From the NCBI RefSeq assembly GCF_964204645.1, contig NC_134028.1:13817263-13877262 (forward strand): 60,000 nt of DNA, in the 5' to 3' direction. The notes under the pieces are model-generated. The model searched no databases. It was not told where the DNA came from and was given only the letters and a program-made list of their open reading frames with translations. Shown one piece after another: positions 33,108 to 43,839 of the stretch (its first letter is position 1; each line of letters starts with the position of its first letter). A program made the position numbers and the translations under genes. Source of the DNA: Tubulanus polymorphus (lineage: Eukaryota > Nemertea > Palaeonemertea > Tubulaniformes > Tubulanidae).

Positions 33108-33413
33108 ATGAGTGAAAATAAGGTATTAGAAATATTACATCTAATATATAAAAATCAACAGAATATTAAATCAATTATTATGATTTCAGGTTTATTTTCA
33201 TTCTCAGTTTATACTATAAAACAGTTGTTAGAATTCTATGATTGCTGTAAAATTAGATACACTGAATTAGTAGAAAATATGAATTATATTTCAGATAGAT
33301 TGAATAATATTAAATGCTGTGAAATATGCAATAAAAGATATAAAACTAAAAAGAGTTTGAGAAATCACATGTATATTCATGAACTTGATGAAAAATTATA
33401 TGAATCAAAATAA
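33108..33413 (+). CDS. Small membrane protein with one C2H2 zinc finger (mini-Polinton)
   Basis: 101 residues from the ATG at 33108. A hydrophobic segment (IIMISGLFSFSVYTI) is followed by a canonical C2H2 finger CEICNKRYKTKKSLRNHMYI(H) near the C-terminus. Start of the gene repeated in inverted orientation at about 33946-34028. Function unknown. Confidence 0.6.
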   Translation: MSENKVLEILHLIYKNQQNIKSIIMISGLFSFSVYTIKQLLEFYDCCKIRYTELVENMNYISDRLNNIKCCEICNKRYKTKKSLRNHMYIHELDEKLYESK

Positions 33414-33489
33414 GAAATCGACTGTTAAATTAGCTGAAAATATAAAATATATTAGTTGAAATGTATGAAAATGAGTAAATTATATTTAC

Positions 33490-33600
33490 GTTAAAAAAGG
33501 GGGTTGAGGTATCAATGTATCAAATACGTATTAAATACGTATCAAATACGTATTAATGGTATTAAATACGTATTAATGGTATTAAATACATATTATGCTT
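33490..33600. repeat. TACGTA-rich repeat block (mini-Polinton)
   Basis: GGGGGTTGAGGTATCAATGT followed by several copies of ATCAAATACGTATTAA-type units. A similar block with the same GGGGGTT lead is at 43840-44098 in the 25-kb element. Confidence 0.8.
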
Positions 33601-33837
33601 TATTTCTGAAAATGAAGTAACAGAAGTAATTTATGTTTTAATTCATTCAAGTATGATATTTTAAATTCTTTACATTTGACTAGGATAATACAAGAGTGAT
33701 ATTAGTTAGTTGGCTTATTCAATAAGAGAAACAATGGAATAATACAAGATTGATACTAACAGTTAAAGTTATTGAATTTCTTGTTAAATCTATTTGAATT
33801 TTAGTCAATTCTTGTTAACCAATAGCGCGAATAGAAA

Positions 33838-33926
33838 TCAAAAAGATTTGAATAAAAAAACAATAAGTTAAATAAGTTAGTATTAGATAAAGTAACTTAT
33901 TGTTTTTTTATTTAAATCTTTTTGAT
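33838..33926. repeat. Internal palindrome (mini-Polinton)
   Basis: ATCAAAAAGATTTGAATAAA at the left pairs with TTTAAATCTTTTTGAT at the right, continuing through AACAATAAGTTA / TAACTTATTGTT. Non-coding. Confidence 0.82.
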
Positions 33927-33945
33927 TTTGATCTTTTAAAGCTGA

Positions 33946-34228
33946 AATCATAATAATTGATTTAATATACGGTTGATTTTTATATATTAGATGTAATATT
34001 TCTAATACCTTATTTTCACTCATTTTTATAGACAAAATATATAGAATAAATTAAATTAAAAGATGTTGTTTTAATCCTCCAAATCATTTGAATCATTAAC
34101 TTTTTTATTCTTTTTATTTCTGTGATTGTTTCCATTTAACTTCTTTAATTTCTTGCTCAATTTTATATTTTCATTAATCAAATCCTTACTGATATTTTCA
34201 TAATAAAAGAAAAGCGCAGCCAATACTT
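33946..34228 (-). repeat. Inverted copy of 32908-33190
   Basis: The minus strand repeats the end of the membrane-protein gene, the intergenic TTTTAATTTAATTTATTCTA and the first codons of the C2H2 gene with only a few differences. Together with the single terminal arm it makes the right third of the mini-Polinton look like a fold-back copy of more leftward sequence. Confidence 0.85.
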
Positions 34229-34405
34229 TTTTCTAGCAAGTAAAAATGAAAGATAAATTCGAGTGTGTGAGAATTATTTTTCATTTTTTATGAGTTTCGC
34301 GACTAATTCAAGTAGAAATTGTTATTATTTTCATATTTTTCATTTTTTATGAGCTCGACCCTTCGACCTTTGGCCTGAAAGCCCATTACCCCTATTACTT
34401 ACAGG

Positions 34406-36571
34406 TATTCAACTGCGCGATGGGAAATATAATGCGAAATTCCCATGGGAGGATTCTCATCCGGAACTTCCTACTAATCGTTTCATTGCTGAGAAACTTA
34501 CTCGTAGTACCGTTCGTAGACTTGGTAAGAAACCCGATTTATTAGCGAAATAGCACGAAATTATGATGGATCAGTTGTCTCGGGATTTTATAGAACTTGT
34601 TGACTTGGATAAGCCGGTATCTGATAAAGAGCATTATATAGCACACCATTGCGTATTCAGAGATAGTGCTACTACGCCCACACGAGTAGTTTTTAACTGT
34701 TCTTGCTGTTCTGGGAAAGACAAACCGTGTCTTAATGACTGCTTGGAGTCCGGGCCTCCGTTGTTGAATAATATTACGTCGATTTTACTCCGTTTTCGTA
34801 CCGGTTACTATGGATTTTCTTCGGATATCGAAAAGGCGTTCCTTAATATAGCTTTAGAAGAAGAGGATAGAGATTCGACACGCTTTTTCTGGTTGAGTGA
34901 CCCTACTGATGTAGAAAGTGACTTTGTCGTGTATCGTTTTTAGTCTGTGTTATTCGGTGCGTCGAGCTCGCCTTTTATTTTAAACGCGACCCTGTTGAAA
35001 CACTTAAGTTTACAGAATGCTGATAACGCAACCGTGCATGACGATATTAAAGAGTCGTTATATGTGGATAACGTTATATCAGGAGCAGATACTATCAGTG
35101 AATCGATTGAACATTATAAAGCTTCGAGAAGTATTATGTCTGATAGTGGATTCAACATTCGTTCGTGGTCATCTAATTGCGATGACGTTACTAGATTAGC
35201 TGACTCTGATGGAGTATTAGAAAAGAGTACTGAAGTCAGTGTTCTCGGCCTTCGATGGAATACCGTTAGTGACATGTTGTCATTGAATCGAAAAACTGTG
35301 GTACAAGACTCTCAAGATCTAGTTACGAAACGGAATATTCTTCATTCGTCTGCAACTATGTACGATCCTATTGGATTTCTATCACCGTTACTTATCACCG
35401 CTAAGACTTTGTTACAATACATTTGGCGAAAAGGTTATGATTGGGATGATAAGTTACCGCCCGATTTTGAAGATCGCTGGAACAAGATTAAGTCAGATAT
35501 TCAAAGCGCGTCTTTGGTAATACCGAGGAGATATTTTGATCGACCTATTGACTCTGAGTGTACGATTCATGTTTTCGGCGATTCTTCGCAAACGTCTTGT
35601 GGAGCTGTGGCGTATATAGTGAATAACAATGATGTGTCGTTTCTGATGTCTAAATCGAAAGTTGCTCCAGTCAAGCCGATAACTATTCCAAGACTAGAAC
35701 TGTTAGCATCGCTAGTTACTGCAAGATTAGCCGATCATTTAATGTCGAGTTTAAAATCGAGAATTCCGAGATTGAATTGCGTTTTATGGTCTGACAATCA
35801 GGCTGTTCTCACGTGTCGCCTCATAATATGAAATTGGATAGATTTGTTTCGAATCGTATCGCGGAGATTAAACGTTTGACTGGTAATTTTCAATGGAGAT
35901 ATTGCCCGTCGAGTGATAACCCCTCTGACATTGTATCACGAGGATCGAATCTACGATGATTGCTGGATTCGAAGCTGTGGTGGCATGGACCGGAATGACT
36001 ACCTAATGAAGAACTTTGGCCTAAGTGGACAATATCAAATAATAGTCGGGATAGTTGTGAAATTCCCAGTACTGAAGATTGTTTTCTGAGTACAAATAGT
36101 GTGGTATCGATACCCGAGTCTGGATTATCTGTTGTTATAGATATGAGTCGATACTCATCACTAAATAGACTTAAGTGTATTACAGCTTGGATATATCGTT
36201 TTATTAACAACGTTAAGGATAAAACTAACCGTAAAACTGGAGGTTTGACAGCTCGTGAGCTTAAATTCGCGAAACTTCAGTGGATGAAGGACAGTCAGAG
36301 AGCTTCATATAGTACTGTTTTATCAGATTTAGTAAATGGTCGTAAGTCTAAACAACAGATTGTTGGACAACTACAGTTAAGACTAGATGATAATTCGTTA
36401 ATTCGTGTTGGCGGTCGTATTGATAACTCTACTATGGCTGATTCGGCTAAGTTTCCGATTCTGTTGCCAAAGAATCATTTCAAGGAGTTATACGTTCGAG
36501 CTAATCATATAGATTGTGTGGAACATTTAGCTACAAATTCCACTAAAGCTGCTATTGAAGCTAAAACTTAG
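34406..36571 (+). pseudogene. BEL/Pao reverse transcriptase, RNase H and start of integrase
   Basis: RT begins near LRDGKYNAKFPWE. Then RVVFNCSC, motif A YGFSSDIEKAFLNI, VLFGASSSPFILNATL, and ESLYVDNVISG, where the usual YVDD box reads YVDN. RNase H: IHVFGDSSQTSCGAVAY, LELLASLVTARL and LWSDNQAVL supply its acidic residues. The integrase N-terminal zinc region starts at LPKNHFKELYVRANH and is cut off at 36571. Stops at 34552 and 34941 and a frame change near 35820. Confidence 0.88.
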
Positions 36572-36708
36572 TGAAATAAAGTAAAGAATTAGTGAAATAC
36601 TTAAGATGGACTAGCTGTTCAGTAAAATTAAGTTGTGGATTAAAACTTTCATTATCTTTATATGTGTGTTTAAGTTAACATTTTCTCCCCGGGAGGATGT
36701 CGGGGATT

Positions 36709-36948
36709 TGTGTAAGGGTTAATTACAGCTAGGGGGTTAACGTTCTGTTTGGCTGGTCAGTGTACAGGTGGATGCACGCTGGCTATTGGTCAGTTGTGAC
36801 AATTGGGTCATGGGCTTGGTCAGTCTTTATATCAATGTATTTTAGAGTATAAGTTTGGTTGGCAAATAAAGTGTGTGGAGATCACACAGACATTTATATT
36901 GAACCACGTCTTGACTTCTAATAGATTTACCCACAAAAACCTTGTACA
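36709..36948 (+). repeat. Probable BEL/Pao 3-prime LTR
   Basis: Follows the G-rich GGGAGGATGTCGGGGATTTG resembling a polypurine-tract region and starts TGTGTAAGGG. It contains TATATCAATG and an AATAAA at about 36867, and ends ...CTTGTACA next to Polinton sequence. No matching 5-prime LTR remains for confirmation. Confidence 0.6.
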
Positions 36949-37223
36949 TAATTTTATATTTATTGCAATTTAATTGATCCTACAAAAACATTTGAAGCAA
37001 CTAAAGATACAATTTGTAATTCTAGTATATTAAATATTCTACCACTAAAAAATGTTAACAATTTGGAACGCAAATAAATTATAATTTAGCTGAATGATAT
37101 TTCACACCATGCATTCCACATTTCAATAATTTCAAATTAGAAATAAGAAATCATAATAGTTATTTAATAGATTTGAATAACTTTCCTGTAATTTATGAAT
37201 TAGTTTTAAGATGTAAAGAATAA
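36949..37223 (+). pseudogene. YIYC-family virion protein, C-terminal part (25-kb Polinton)
   Basis: FYIYCNLIDPTKTFEATKDT and SSILNILPLKN resume the gene broken at 30317. After two frame changes the end reads NFKLEIRNHNSYLIDLNN, YELVLRCKE-stop at 37223. Confidence 0.75.
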
Positions 37224-37238
37224 TTTTTCACTGTATAA

Positions 37239-37592
37239 ATGAATATAACTGTTGGACCGTGTATATGTTTTGGATTTCATTTTAAACGTGAGAAAGAAAT
37301 GATATTTAACATTAATGATGTTACTCATATCAAAAATATTACAATTTTTAATGAAACAACATTTGAATATGAAACAACAACAAATAAAGAAACTTTTAAT
37401 GTAGAAAAGATTACTGATTTAATTAGAGAGCCATTAAGATTTTATGAATTAGATGAAGATTTCATTATTGATGATATTAAACAAATAATAACTGAAATAT
37501 ATGATAATCATAAAAGTAGTAATGAAATAAATGTTGAAATAATCATAAATAAGATAACTAAATATTTTGATAGTAATTGTTTTGATAAATAA
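37239..37592 (+). CDS. ITVGPCICFGF-family small acidic protein
   Basis: 117 residues, one intact frame, start behind TTTTTCACTGTATAAATG. N-terminus MNITVGPCICFGFHFKREKE, then a Thr-rich middle and an acidic helical C-terminus with DDIKQIITEIYDNHK. Always directly after the YIYC gene in this window (copies at 16846 and 22300). No recognised domain; role in virion assembly is only suggested by position. Confidence 0.7.
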   Translation: MNITVGPCICFGFHFKREKEMIFNINDVTHIKNITIFNETTFEYETTTNKETFNVEKITDLIREPLRFYELDEDFIIDDIKQIITEIYDNHKSSNEINVEIIINKITKYFDSNCFDK

Positions 37593-37813
37593 ATTAGTGA
37601 TAATAAGTGGATAATAACTGGTTTATATAATGGAGCATTATTATCAGTGGGAACTGTTGGTTATTCAATGGTATTAAAAAAGTATTCAAAATGGGAAGTG
37701 TTAATGTTGATAGATTTGATATCAATGATATTTTAAAATTAACATTAGCAGTGACTTTATCTACTTTAACAATTGATTATTTAGAAAAACAAAAATATAT
37801 TCCTCCTATATAA
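37593..37813 (+). pseudogene. Small membrane protein, GALLSVGTVGY family
   Basis: Counterpart of the intact 22075-22296 gene. The start ATG is now ATT (37593-37595), and one base is missing near 37681 after SMVLKK. The end DYLEKQKYIPPI-stop is preserved. Confidence 0.68.
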
Positions 37814-37837
37814 ATGCGTAATTTTTTTGTTAAATAA

Positions 37838-38251
37838 ATGGCATCTGCAATAATAACTATTATAGGATCGGCAATTGATAACGCTTTAGCATTTACAGGT
37901 GGTGGTTATTCATTTAAACATATTGATTAAAAATCAGAACAAAAAAGACACAACTTATCGTTAGAAAAATATAATAAAGCAGCAGAAGAATATAGAGAAA
38001 ATAGACATTATATGGATTATATTAATAAAGAATTATATAATCAGAACATTTCACACCGAGATTTTCAATCAATCGATGAAGCTATGAGTTTATATAACGC
38101 TTTAACAAATCGTGAAAAATTACATCTATATAAACCTAAATTATCAGATTATTATACCCCAAATAATGAACAGAAGAAATATGAAATAATCTGGATTTTA
38201 GGTGGAACAGTTATTGTATTATTTGTTGCTTATAAATTTACTAATAACTAA
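37838..38251 (+). pseudogene. Two-membrane-segment Polinton protein
   Basis: Start MASAIITIIGSAIDNALAF behind TTTTTTTGTTAAATAAATG (37822-37840). Stop at about 37928 in the loop after HID, then a frame that stays open from 38012 with ISHRDFQSIDEAMSLYNALT, YTPNNEQKKYEI and a C-terminal hydrophobic segment (IIWILGGTVIVLFVAYKF). Topology suggests a small virion membrane or scaffold protein; unknown. Confidence 0.7.
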
Positions 38252-38267
38252 TTTCTATTCTAAATAA

Positions 38268-38702
38268 ATGGATGATAAAGTTGATAATAATGATATTATT
38301 CCTCATGATATAAATAAGACGAAATTAAAAATATATTTAGAAAAACAAATATTAGAATTTGAAAATGACTTAAAGATAAAAAAGAAAAAATATTTAAAAT
38401 CTAAAATTATATATTATTTTATTATTAGGGGTTCAGTTACAATTAGTTCTGTAATAACATTTCTAGCAAAATTCTCACCATTAACCCCTTTAGTTATATC
38501 AATTGGCGTGCTTGAATTATCATCAAGTGTATTAACCGGAATAAGTTCAAAATTAAATATAAAAAGTAATAAAGAAAAAATTAAAACTAATATAAAAGAA
38601 GTCAATAACCTAAAAAATACATTAGACTATATATTAAGTTTAAATGGTAATATAACAGTTAAAGAACAGGATAAATAATTAAAAGAATTAATAAATTATT
38701 AA
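38268..38702 (+). pseudogene. MDDKVDN-family membrane protein
   Basis: Start behind TTCTAAATAAATG. MDDKVDNNDIIPHDINKTKL, a Lys-rich helix, hydrophobic segments around TISSVITFLAKFSPLTPLVI, and a Lys/Asn-rich C-terminus. A stop at 38678 replaces a residue that is Leu in copy 3, shortening it by eight codons; otherwise intact. Function unknown. Confidence 0.7.
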
Positions 38703-38718
38703 TTTTTTAATTATATAA

Positions 38719-40026
38719 ATGGGGTTTCCAAAAGCTTTCCAATATAATAAATCAATTAAATATAATACTCCTGCAAAAGATTTTAATAAAAATATTACAT
38801 ATAAAAATTTAGTTTTAGATTCATTAACTAATTTAGAAATTTATGTTACTGAAACACAGTTTTTTATTTCTAAAATGCAAAATATATTTAATACATATGA
38901 AGTTACTTTTACTCGAGATGAATATCATATATATATAAAGTAAAATCTAATATGAAATATTGGGAGTATCAATTAAATCTTGCTGTTTATTGAGCAACAA
39001 CTGGCTGTGGTATAAGTTGGAATTATCATCTAAATAACTTAGATAAAAATTTGAATTATTCTGATTTAAAATTAATTCACACAATATTTAGATTTCACAC
39101 GTGTTATCAAATCAGAATAATATTAAATGAATTAGAATGTCCTTTGCCCGGATCTAAATATTTTGAAGAATAGGATAATAATATTAATCTATCTAAGTTT
39201 TACAAAATATGTAATGAATTAAGTATAAATATTAATTGCGATTTTAGAGCGCGTGGTAAATTACATGGTGTTGGTGAACAGTTTGAAATAAAAAGAATTG
39301 ATTATATGCATAGAGTTAGTGCTTATCATAATTATAAAATTTATAATAATGATGGTTGGGTTTATTTTATTTTAGATGAATAGTGAAGGTTTTACTAAAT
39401 CAGGTATACAAAGAATAAATCAATCTATTAGAATATATTCAATTTGTATTCTAGGTGCACAGGTTGAAACAAGATCCACCATAGTTGGAAATGATAACAC
39501 TTCATTTGACGCGCAGAAACAATTCAAAGTATTATTTGAAGATTCAATTCATAATGATAAAAGTAGATCGATTCCAGAAAACATTGTAAGATATCAAAAT
39601 TAGATAAATGTCATGTAAGATTAAATTATTGTATAGGCCCTAATCTATTAATCATTTCTGATGATTTAATATTAAAAATGGGAAATATAATTTATTTTAA
39701 TAATCTAATTAAGACTGCAACAAAAAATAATTCATTTGGATTAAATGATATAAATAAAAAGATTATTACTGCTCCAAAATTAATTGAAGGTGAAAAAATT
39801 AAAAAAACATATCCAATCAACTGAAACTAAAACTAAGAATATTAAATTAAATAATGATTCTTAAATAAAAGATTACAATACATCAGAAAATATAAAAAGT
39901 GATATCATTCAACATGATATGATTAAAACTAATAATGATAATATGTCACATGAAAATACTAAATTAGCTATAACTTGTATAGGAATTGTAATAGGAGAAA
40001 TATTATATTTTAAATTTAAATTTATA
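38719..40026 (+). pseudogene. Long conserved Polinton protein of unknown function
   Basis: Same family as 19781-21161. GFPKAFQYNKSIKYNTPAKD at the start, FISKMQNIFNTYEVTFTRDE, a stop replacing Cys in the VYxATTGCGISW region near 38993, GKLHGVGEQFEIKRID, GIQRINQSIRIYSICILGAQ and a C-terminal hydrophobic segment near 39965-40010. At least four breaks. The start follows TTTTTTAATTATATAAATG. Confidence 0.72.
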
Positions 40027-40034
40027 AGATATAA

Positions 40035-41097
40035 ATGGATGTAGAAGGTGGAGAAGCTTATGAAATGGGAGAAATGGGAAATAATAATGAAGGATATATT
40101 GATGATGATTATAATGATATATACTAATATTGATAATGATGATGGATCAGCGTATAATTCTAATTTAGCAGATAGTGGTTCTAAAGACCCATCAACAGAC
40201 GAGTTTGATAGAAGAACTAAATCGAGAATAAATGCTGAAAATGAAAATCCAGATTTAGTAAAATAAAATTTAGAATATAATGAATATATTTATAATTTCA
40301 AACCTATATTTGAAAAATCTGGATATAATATAAATGATAGAGGTGCTAGACCTTTAGTAAGAGAATTATAATCTTTAGATGAATATTACTATCATTTGAA
40401 ATATAATTATTATATTAATATCATTTAAAAAATATCACTTATCAAAATAAAATATTAGCAGAATCAACTTTGAGTAATTTAGAATCATCTAGAATTAAAA
40501 GAATAAGTAATAGTAATGAAATAGAAAATGTTACCGACACAGAAATAAATCAAAATAAAAGAGTATTTAAACAAAGAATTAATAAATTATTTGAAACAAT
40601 CAATAATAATTTAGAACCAGAAACAACTTCTGAACAGAATATAACTTTTAAAACTAGTAAACTTAAATCAAATAAAGTTCCAATTGAAAAACTTTTACCG
40701 AAAGGATTACTTGACGCAACAGATCAAGAATTAGATGTATTTTCTGATAAAGCAATTAGAGAATTTATTAGTATAAGACTTGCATCTGATAAAATTGTCC
40801 ATGATAAAAGTATGAGATTTTAAAATTAGAACTTTAGAAAAAGATATAACTGATAAAATTAAAGAAATAGAACGATTCAAATTAGATAGAGATAATAAAG
40901 TTGTTGAAGAAATCGAATTTAAAAAAAGAAATGCATATTTAGAAAAAGAAAGAGATGATTTAGAATATAACATAGAATTTCAGAAAGAAGAAATTAAATA
41001 ATTAAAAAAATCATATGATTATAATATTAATACATTAAAAGTTATTTTTTAAGATTTGTTGATAAAACCAGAATTCGGAAATATCATTGAAAAATAG
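40035..41097 (+). pseudogene. Acidic N-terminal / coiled-coil C-terminal virion protein
   Basis: Start MDVEGGEAYEMGEMGNNNEG. A strongly acidic Asn/Asp-rich head, NLADSGS, FKPIFEKSGYNINDRGA, NKVPIEKLLPKGLLDATDQE, then about 100 residues of Lys/Glu-rich heptad-like coiled coil ending KPEFGNIIEK-stop. Frame breaks near 40125, 40262, 40375 and 40822. A stop at 40262 is Gln in copy 4. It precedes the membrane-active protein and capsid, so it is probably a virion structural protein. Confidence 0.72.
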
Positions 41098-41482
41098 AAT
41101 AAAGTTATTATTTAAGTTAGAAGGTATAACAATTCTTTCAATTCTAACAGCTGTAACTATGATATTTACAACAATTGGTTTAGCCATATCAAATTCACTG
41201 AAATCTACACCAAATCCTAATGAACCGGATAAACCCGCAAATGATAATACTTCTATACAAGATAAAGTGAAAGATGGATTAAAGAAATTAGCAAAATATT
41301 TATGGGAACTATCTAAAAAATCTGCAGCAGCATTACCCGGAACTATTGCATCAATTGTTGGTTTTATATTAAAATCTGCTGGAAATATTCTTTACTTTGC
41401 TGCTGAACATATTAATTTGTTTTTAAATAGAGATGTAAGTGCTATTATTTTTGGATTAGTGAATATGAAAAAGAATAAATAA
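41087..41482 (+). CDS. Membrane-active/amphipathic virion protein
   Basis: 131 residues in one frame overlapping the end of the previous gene by 11 nt. The N-terminal hydrophobic segment (TILSILTAVTMIFTTIGLAI) is followed by a Pro/Asn linker and a helical C-terminus with KVKDGLKKLAKYLWELSKKS and AAALPGTIASIVGFILKSAG. This Lys/Trp amphipathic plus ALPG-type hydrophobic arrangement recurs in Polinton-like elements. By analogy with small cement proteins of related viruses it may disrupt membranes; unproven. Confidence 0.65.
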   Translation: MKNRIKLLFKLEGITILSILTAVTMIFTTIGLAISNSLKSTPNPNEPDKPANDNTSIQDKVKDGLKKLAKYLWELSKKSAAALPGTIASIVGFILKSAGNILYFAAEHINLFLNRDVSAIIFGLVNMKKNK

Positions 41483-41502
41483 TTAATTTTTTTGTTAAAT
41501 AA

Positions 41503-42952
41503 ATGAGTGGGAGTTATATAAATCCTTCTCAGAATTCTAGAATACCTAATGCTATCAAAGCAGAGATATCTCATCATATAATTACTCATAATCCTTCTAA
41601 TATTAATCCCGATGAAACTTTATATGTTAGAATTCCTCGATTAACACAAAATACTTTCTATGTTCCAAATAGTATTTATTTATCAGCCGATATAAAAGTT
41701 ACTGGTAATAATAATAATAATAATAATAATGTTGTTGATAATGTTGGAAGATATTTGATTAAAAAATTAACTATATAGACTGGTACAGAAACAGTTTTCT
41801 CATTAGATGATTATAATATATATATGCATTATAAAGATTTATGGTTAACTAAACAAAATAGAAATAATATGATATTTCAAGGCATCCAATCAGAAAACCA
41901 AAATAAATTAAGATCTGAGGCCAATAATGCAGTAGTAGCTAATGACGTAGATAATTTGATTAAAAAGATTTATGGAAGCAAATATAAAATTACATTAGAT
42001 TTTGAATTGATTAATAATAATGCACTTTATATAAATATGCAATTCAAGAAGATGTTATATTCGAAATAACATTTGCTCCTGTAAATGAAATTTTATTATC
42101 TAACGTTGTTAAAGATATTGGTTATAAATTATCGAATATATGTTTGGAATATGATACAGTAACTGATGAAAATATTGCTAACACAATTCAAACTCAATAC
42201 AATCAAGGATTTTCATTATTATTCCTCGAAGAGAATTCCTCGATTAACACAAAATACATTTTATGTTCCAAATAGTATTTATCTATCAACTGATATAAAA
42301 GTAACTGGCCATGATAATTATTATGTTGTTGACAATGTTGGAAGATATTTGATTAAAAAATCAACTATAAAGATTGGACCAGAAACAGTTTTTTCATTAG
42401 ATGATTATAATTTATTTATGCATTATAAAAATGGTTAACAAAAGAAAAAAGAAATAATATGATATTTCAAGGCATCCAATCAGAAAACCATAATAAATTA
42501 AGATCAGAAGCTAATAATACAATTATAGCTAATGCTACAGATAATTTGATAAAAAAGATATATGGAAGCAAATTTAAAATTCCATGAAATAACAAAAGTA
42601 GAAATAACTATCGAAGGCATAGCTAATAAAATATTTTGTCAGGGAATGAGAATGATAGATCAGTGGCCGGAAATTAGAAAACATTTTATGAATGAAAAAG
42701 AAAAATCATCATAAAAATTGTAATATTAATCAAATTGATTATTATACTGGTAATTAATACGCATTATGGTTAGATTTTAGAACAACTGAAGATAATTTAT
42801 TACATGGTAAAAAACTACAGAACACTAAAGATGGAATACAATTATTCCGGAAAAAGAAAAAAGGAAGTTTATATTTCAAAATACACATTTATATTATATC
42901 TGACGCGCAATTGAATATTGTAAATTCTCAATTGAATAGTGTTATGTATTAG
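41503..42952 (+). pseudogene. Polinton major capsid protein (double jelly-roll), with internal duplication
   Basis: Start MSGSYINPSQNSRIPNAIKA behind TTTTTTTGTTAAATAAATG. TLYVRIPRLTQNTFYVPNSI, VGRYLIKK, TVFSLDDYN, GSKYKITLDFELI, ITFAPVNEILLS and ICLEYDTV form the first part. Next, 42226-42590 repeats the IPRLTQNTFYVPNSIYL to GSKFKI segment. The C-terminal jelly-roll follows: KVEITIEGIANKIFCQGMRM and the closing region around SDAQLNIVNSQLN, ending at 42952. The C-terminal pattern is the conserved one for Polinton/adintovirus capsids. Stops at 41776 and 42067 and several frame changes. Confidence 0.85.
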
Positions 42953-42984
42953 AATTTTAATTCTTATAAAAAATTCTATAATAG

Positions 42985-43797
42985 ATGGAAGGTGGAATAT
43001 ATGAAATACAAACTACACGTGAAATAATGTCAGATATATATTATATAATACCTCATGAACATAGTAAGTTTTTTGGAGAATTCTATAATCAATTCAAATA
43101 GAGAATAAGAAAAATAGATAATAATAAAAGTGGTGCTGTTGATAATTTAAGTAATGAAATTGATAATAATGTTTTACCTTCTACATCTGATAATGTTTTA
43201 CCTTCTACATATAATAATGAAATAATATTAGATTTCAGTGAAAATAGAAATTTTTGTGGTTATTGTAAATGTGAATTTTTAAACAGCCCATCAAATTGGA
43301 ATAACCATATGAATACAGCTGTACATATTACTAATGTTATAAAACGCGTTGGTTTAAGAGAATTATTAGAACGACGATTTAGATATGTTTCAAAGTTTGT
43401 TTCAAATAAAAAAGTAAATGGTAAAGATTTATTTAAACATTTATTAGGTGAATTTTTATCTAAGGAACCATAACACAGTAAAGATGAATTAGATTTAACT
43501 GATGCTATAAAAATATTAGGATCAAACATTGTAAATGAAATATTAAGGTCAAACGCTAAGAAAGAGGATAATGAAAATATAGTTACAGATAAGCATATTG
43601 ATAATGAAGATTATATAGATACAGATTGGACTAGACGTAAAGTAGTAACTATTAATGATGCGGTAGATAGGATGAAAAAGGATTATACTGAAGAAACTTA
43701 TGATGATCCGGCAGATAGGTTTAATAGATTGTTAGAGTCTGATGATGAATTGGGGGATGATGATGAAAATGATGTTAATTATCTCACATTCACATAA
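42985..43797 (+). pseudogene. Zinc-finger Polinton protein with acidic tail
   Basis: 270 codons in one frame with two stops (43099 and 43471). MEGGIYEIQTTREIMSDIYY and IPHEHSKFFGEFYNQF lead; then repeated NNVLPSTSDNVLPSTYNN, a C2H2-type finger FCGYCKCEFLNSPSNWNNHM(NTAVH), a basic segment and an acidic C-terminus (RLLESDDELGDDDENDV). It lies after the capsid gene at the end of the rightward cluster. Likely nucleic-acid binding; exact role unknown. Confidence 0.68.
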
Positions 43798-43839
43798 AAT
43801 AATAGTTGAAAATGGTATAAAATAATAGTTAATAAAAAA

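Larger units (their letters stand above)
31155..34399. mobile_element. Mini-Polinton (non-autonomous, 3.2 kb) inside BEL/Pao
   Basis: Bounded by TACAGG at 31149-31154 and 34400-34405. Starts ATTAATAGGGGTAATGGGC (AG mutated to AT) and ends GCCCATTACCCCTATTACT. Removing it rejoins the BEL/Pao frame just before LRDGKYNAKFPW. It carries three small genes and a minisatellite but no polymerase, integrase or capsid gene, so it would depend on a full-length relative. Confidence 0.9.
30318..36948 (+). mobile_element. BEL/Pao LTR retrotransposon, 5-prime truncated, interrupted by a mini-Polinton
   Basis: Protease (30318-31148), reverse transcriptase, RNase H and start of integrase (34406-36571) and a 3-prime LTR (36709-36948) are present in order on the plus strand. 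The 5-prime LTR, most of gag and most of the integrase are missing. The left junction falls in the YIYC gene at NAEG, and the right junction is followed by FYIYCNLIDP of the same gene. The mini-Polinton at 31155-34399 splits it between the protease and the reverse transcriptase. Confidence 0.85.

Noticed and set aside
37838-43797. Possible alternative genetic code, because conserved Polinton frames contain many TAA and TAG codons.
   Set aside because: The stops fall at residues that are Lys, Gln, Leu, Cys or others in sibling copies and are accompanied by frameshifts and start-codon losses; the Duox exons and intact frames use the standard code. Decay is the simpler explanation.
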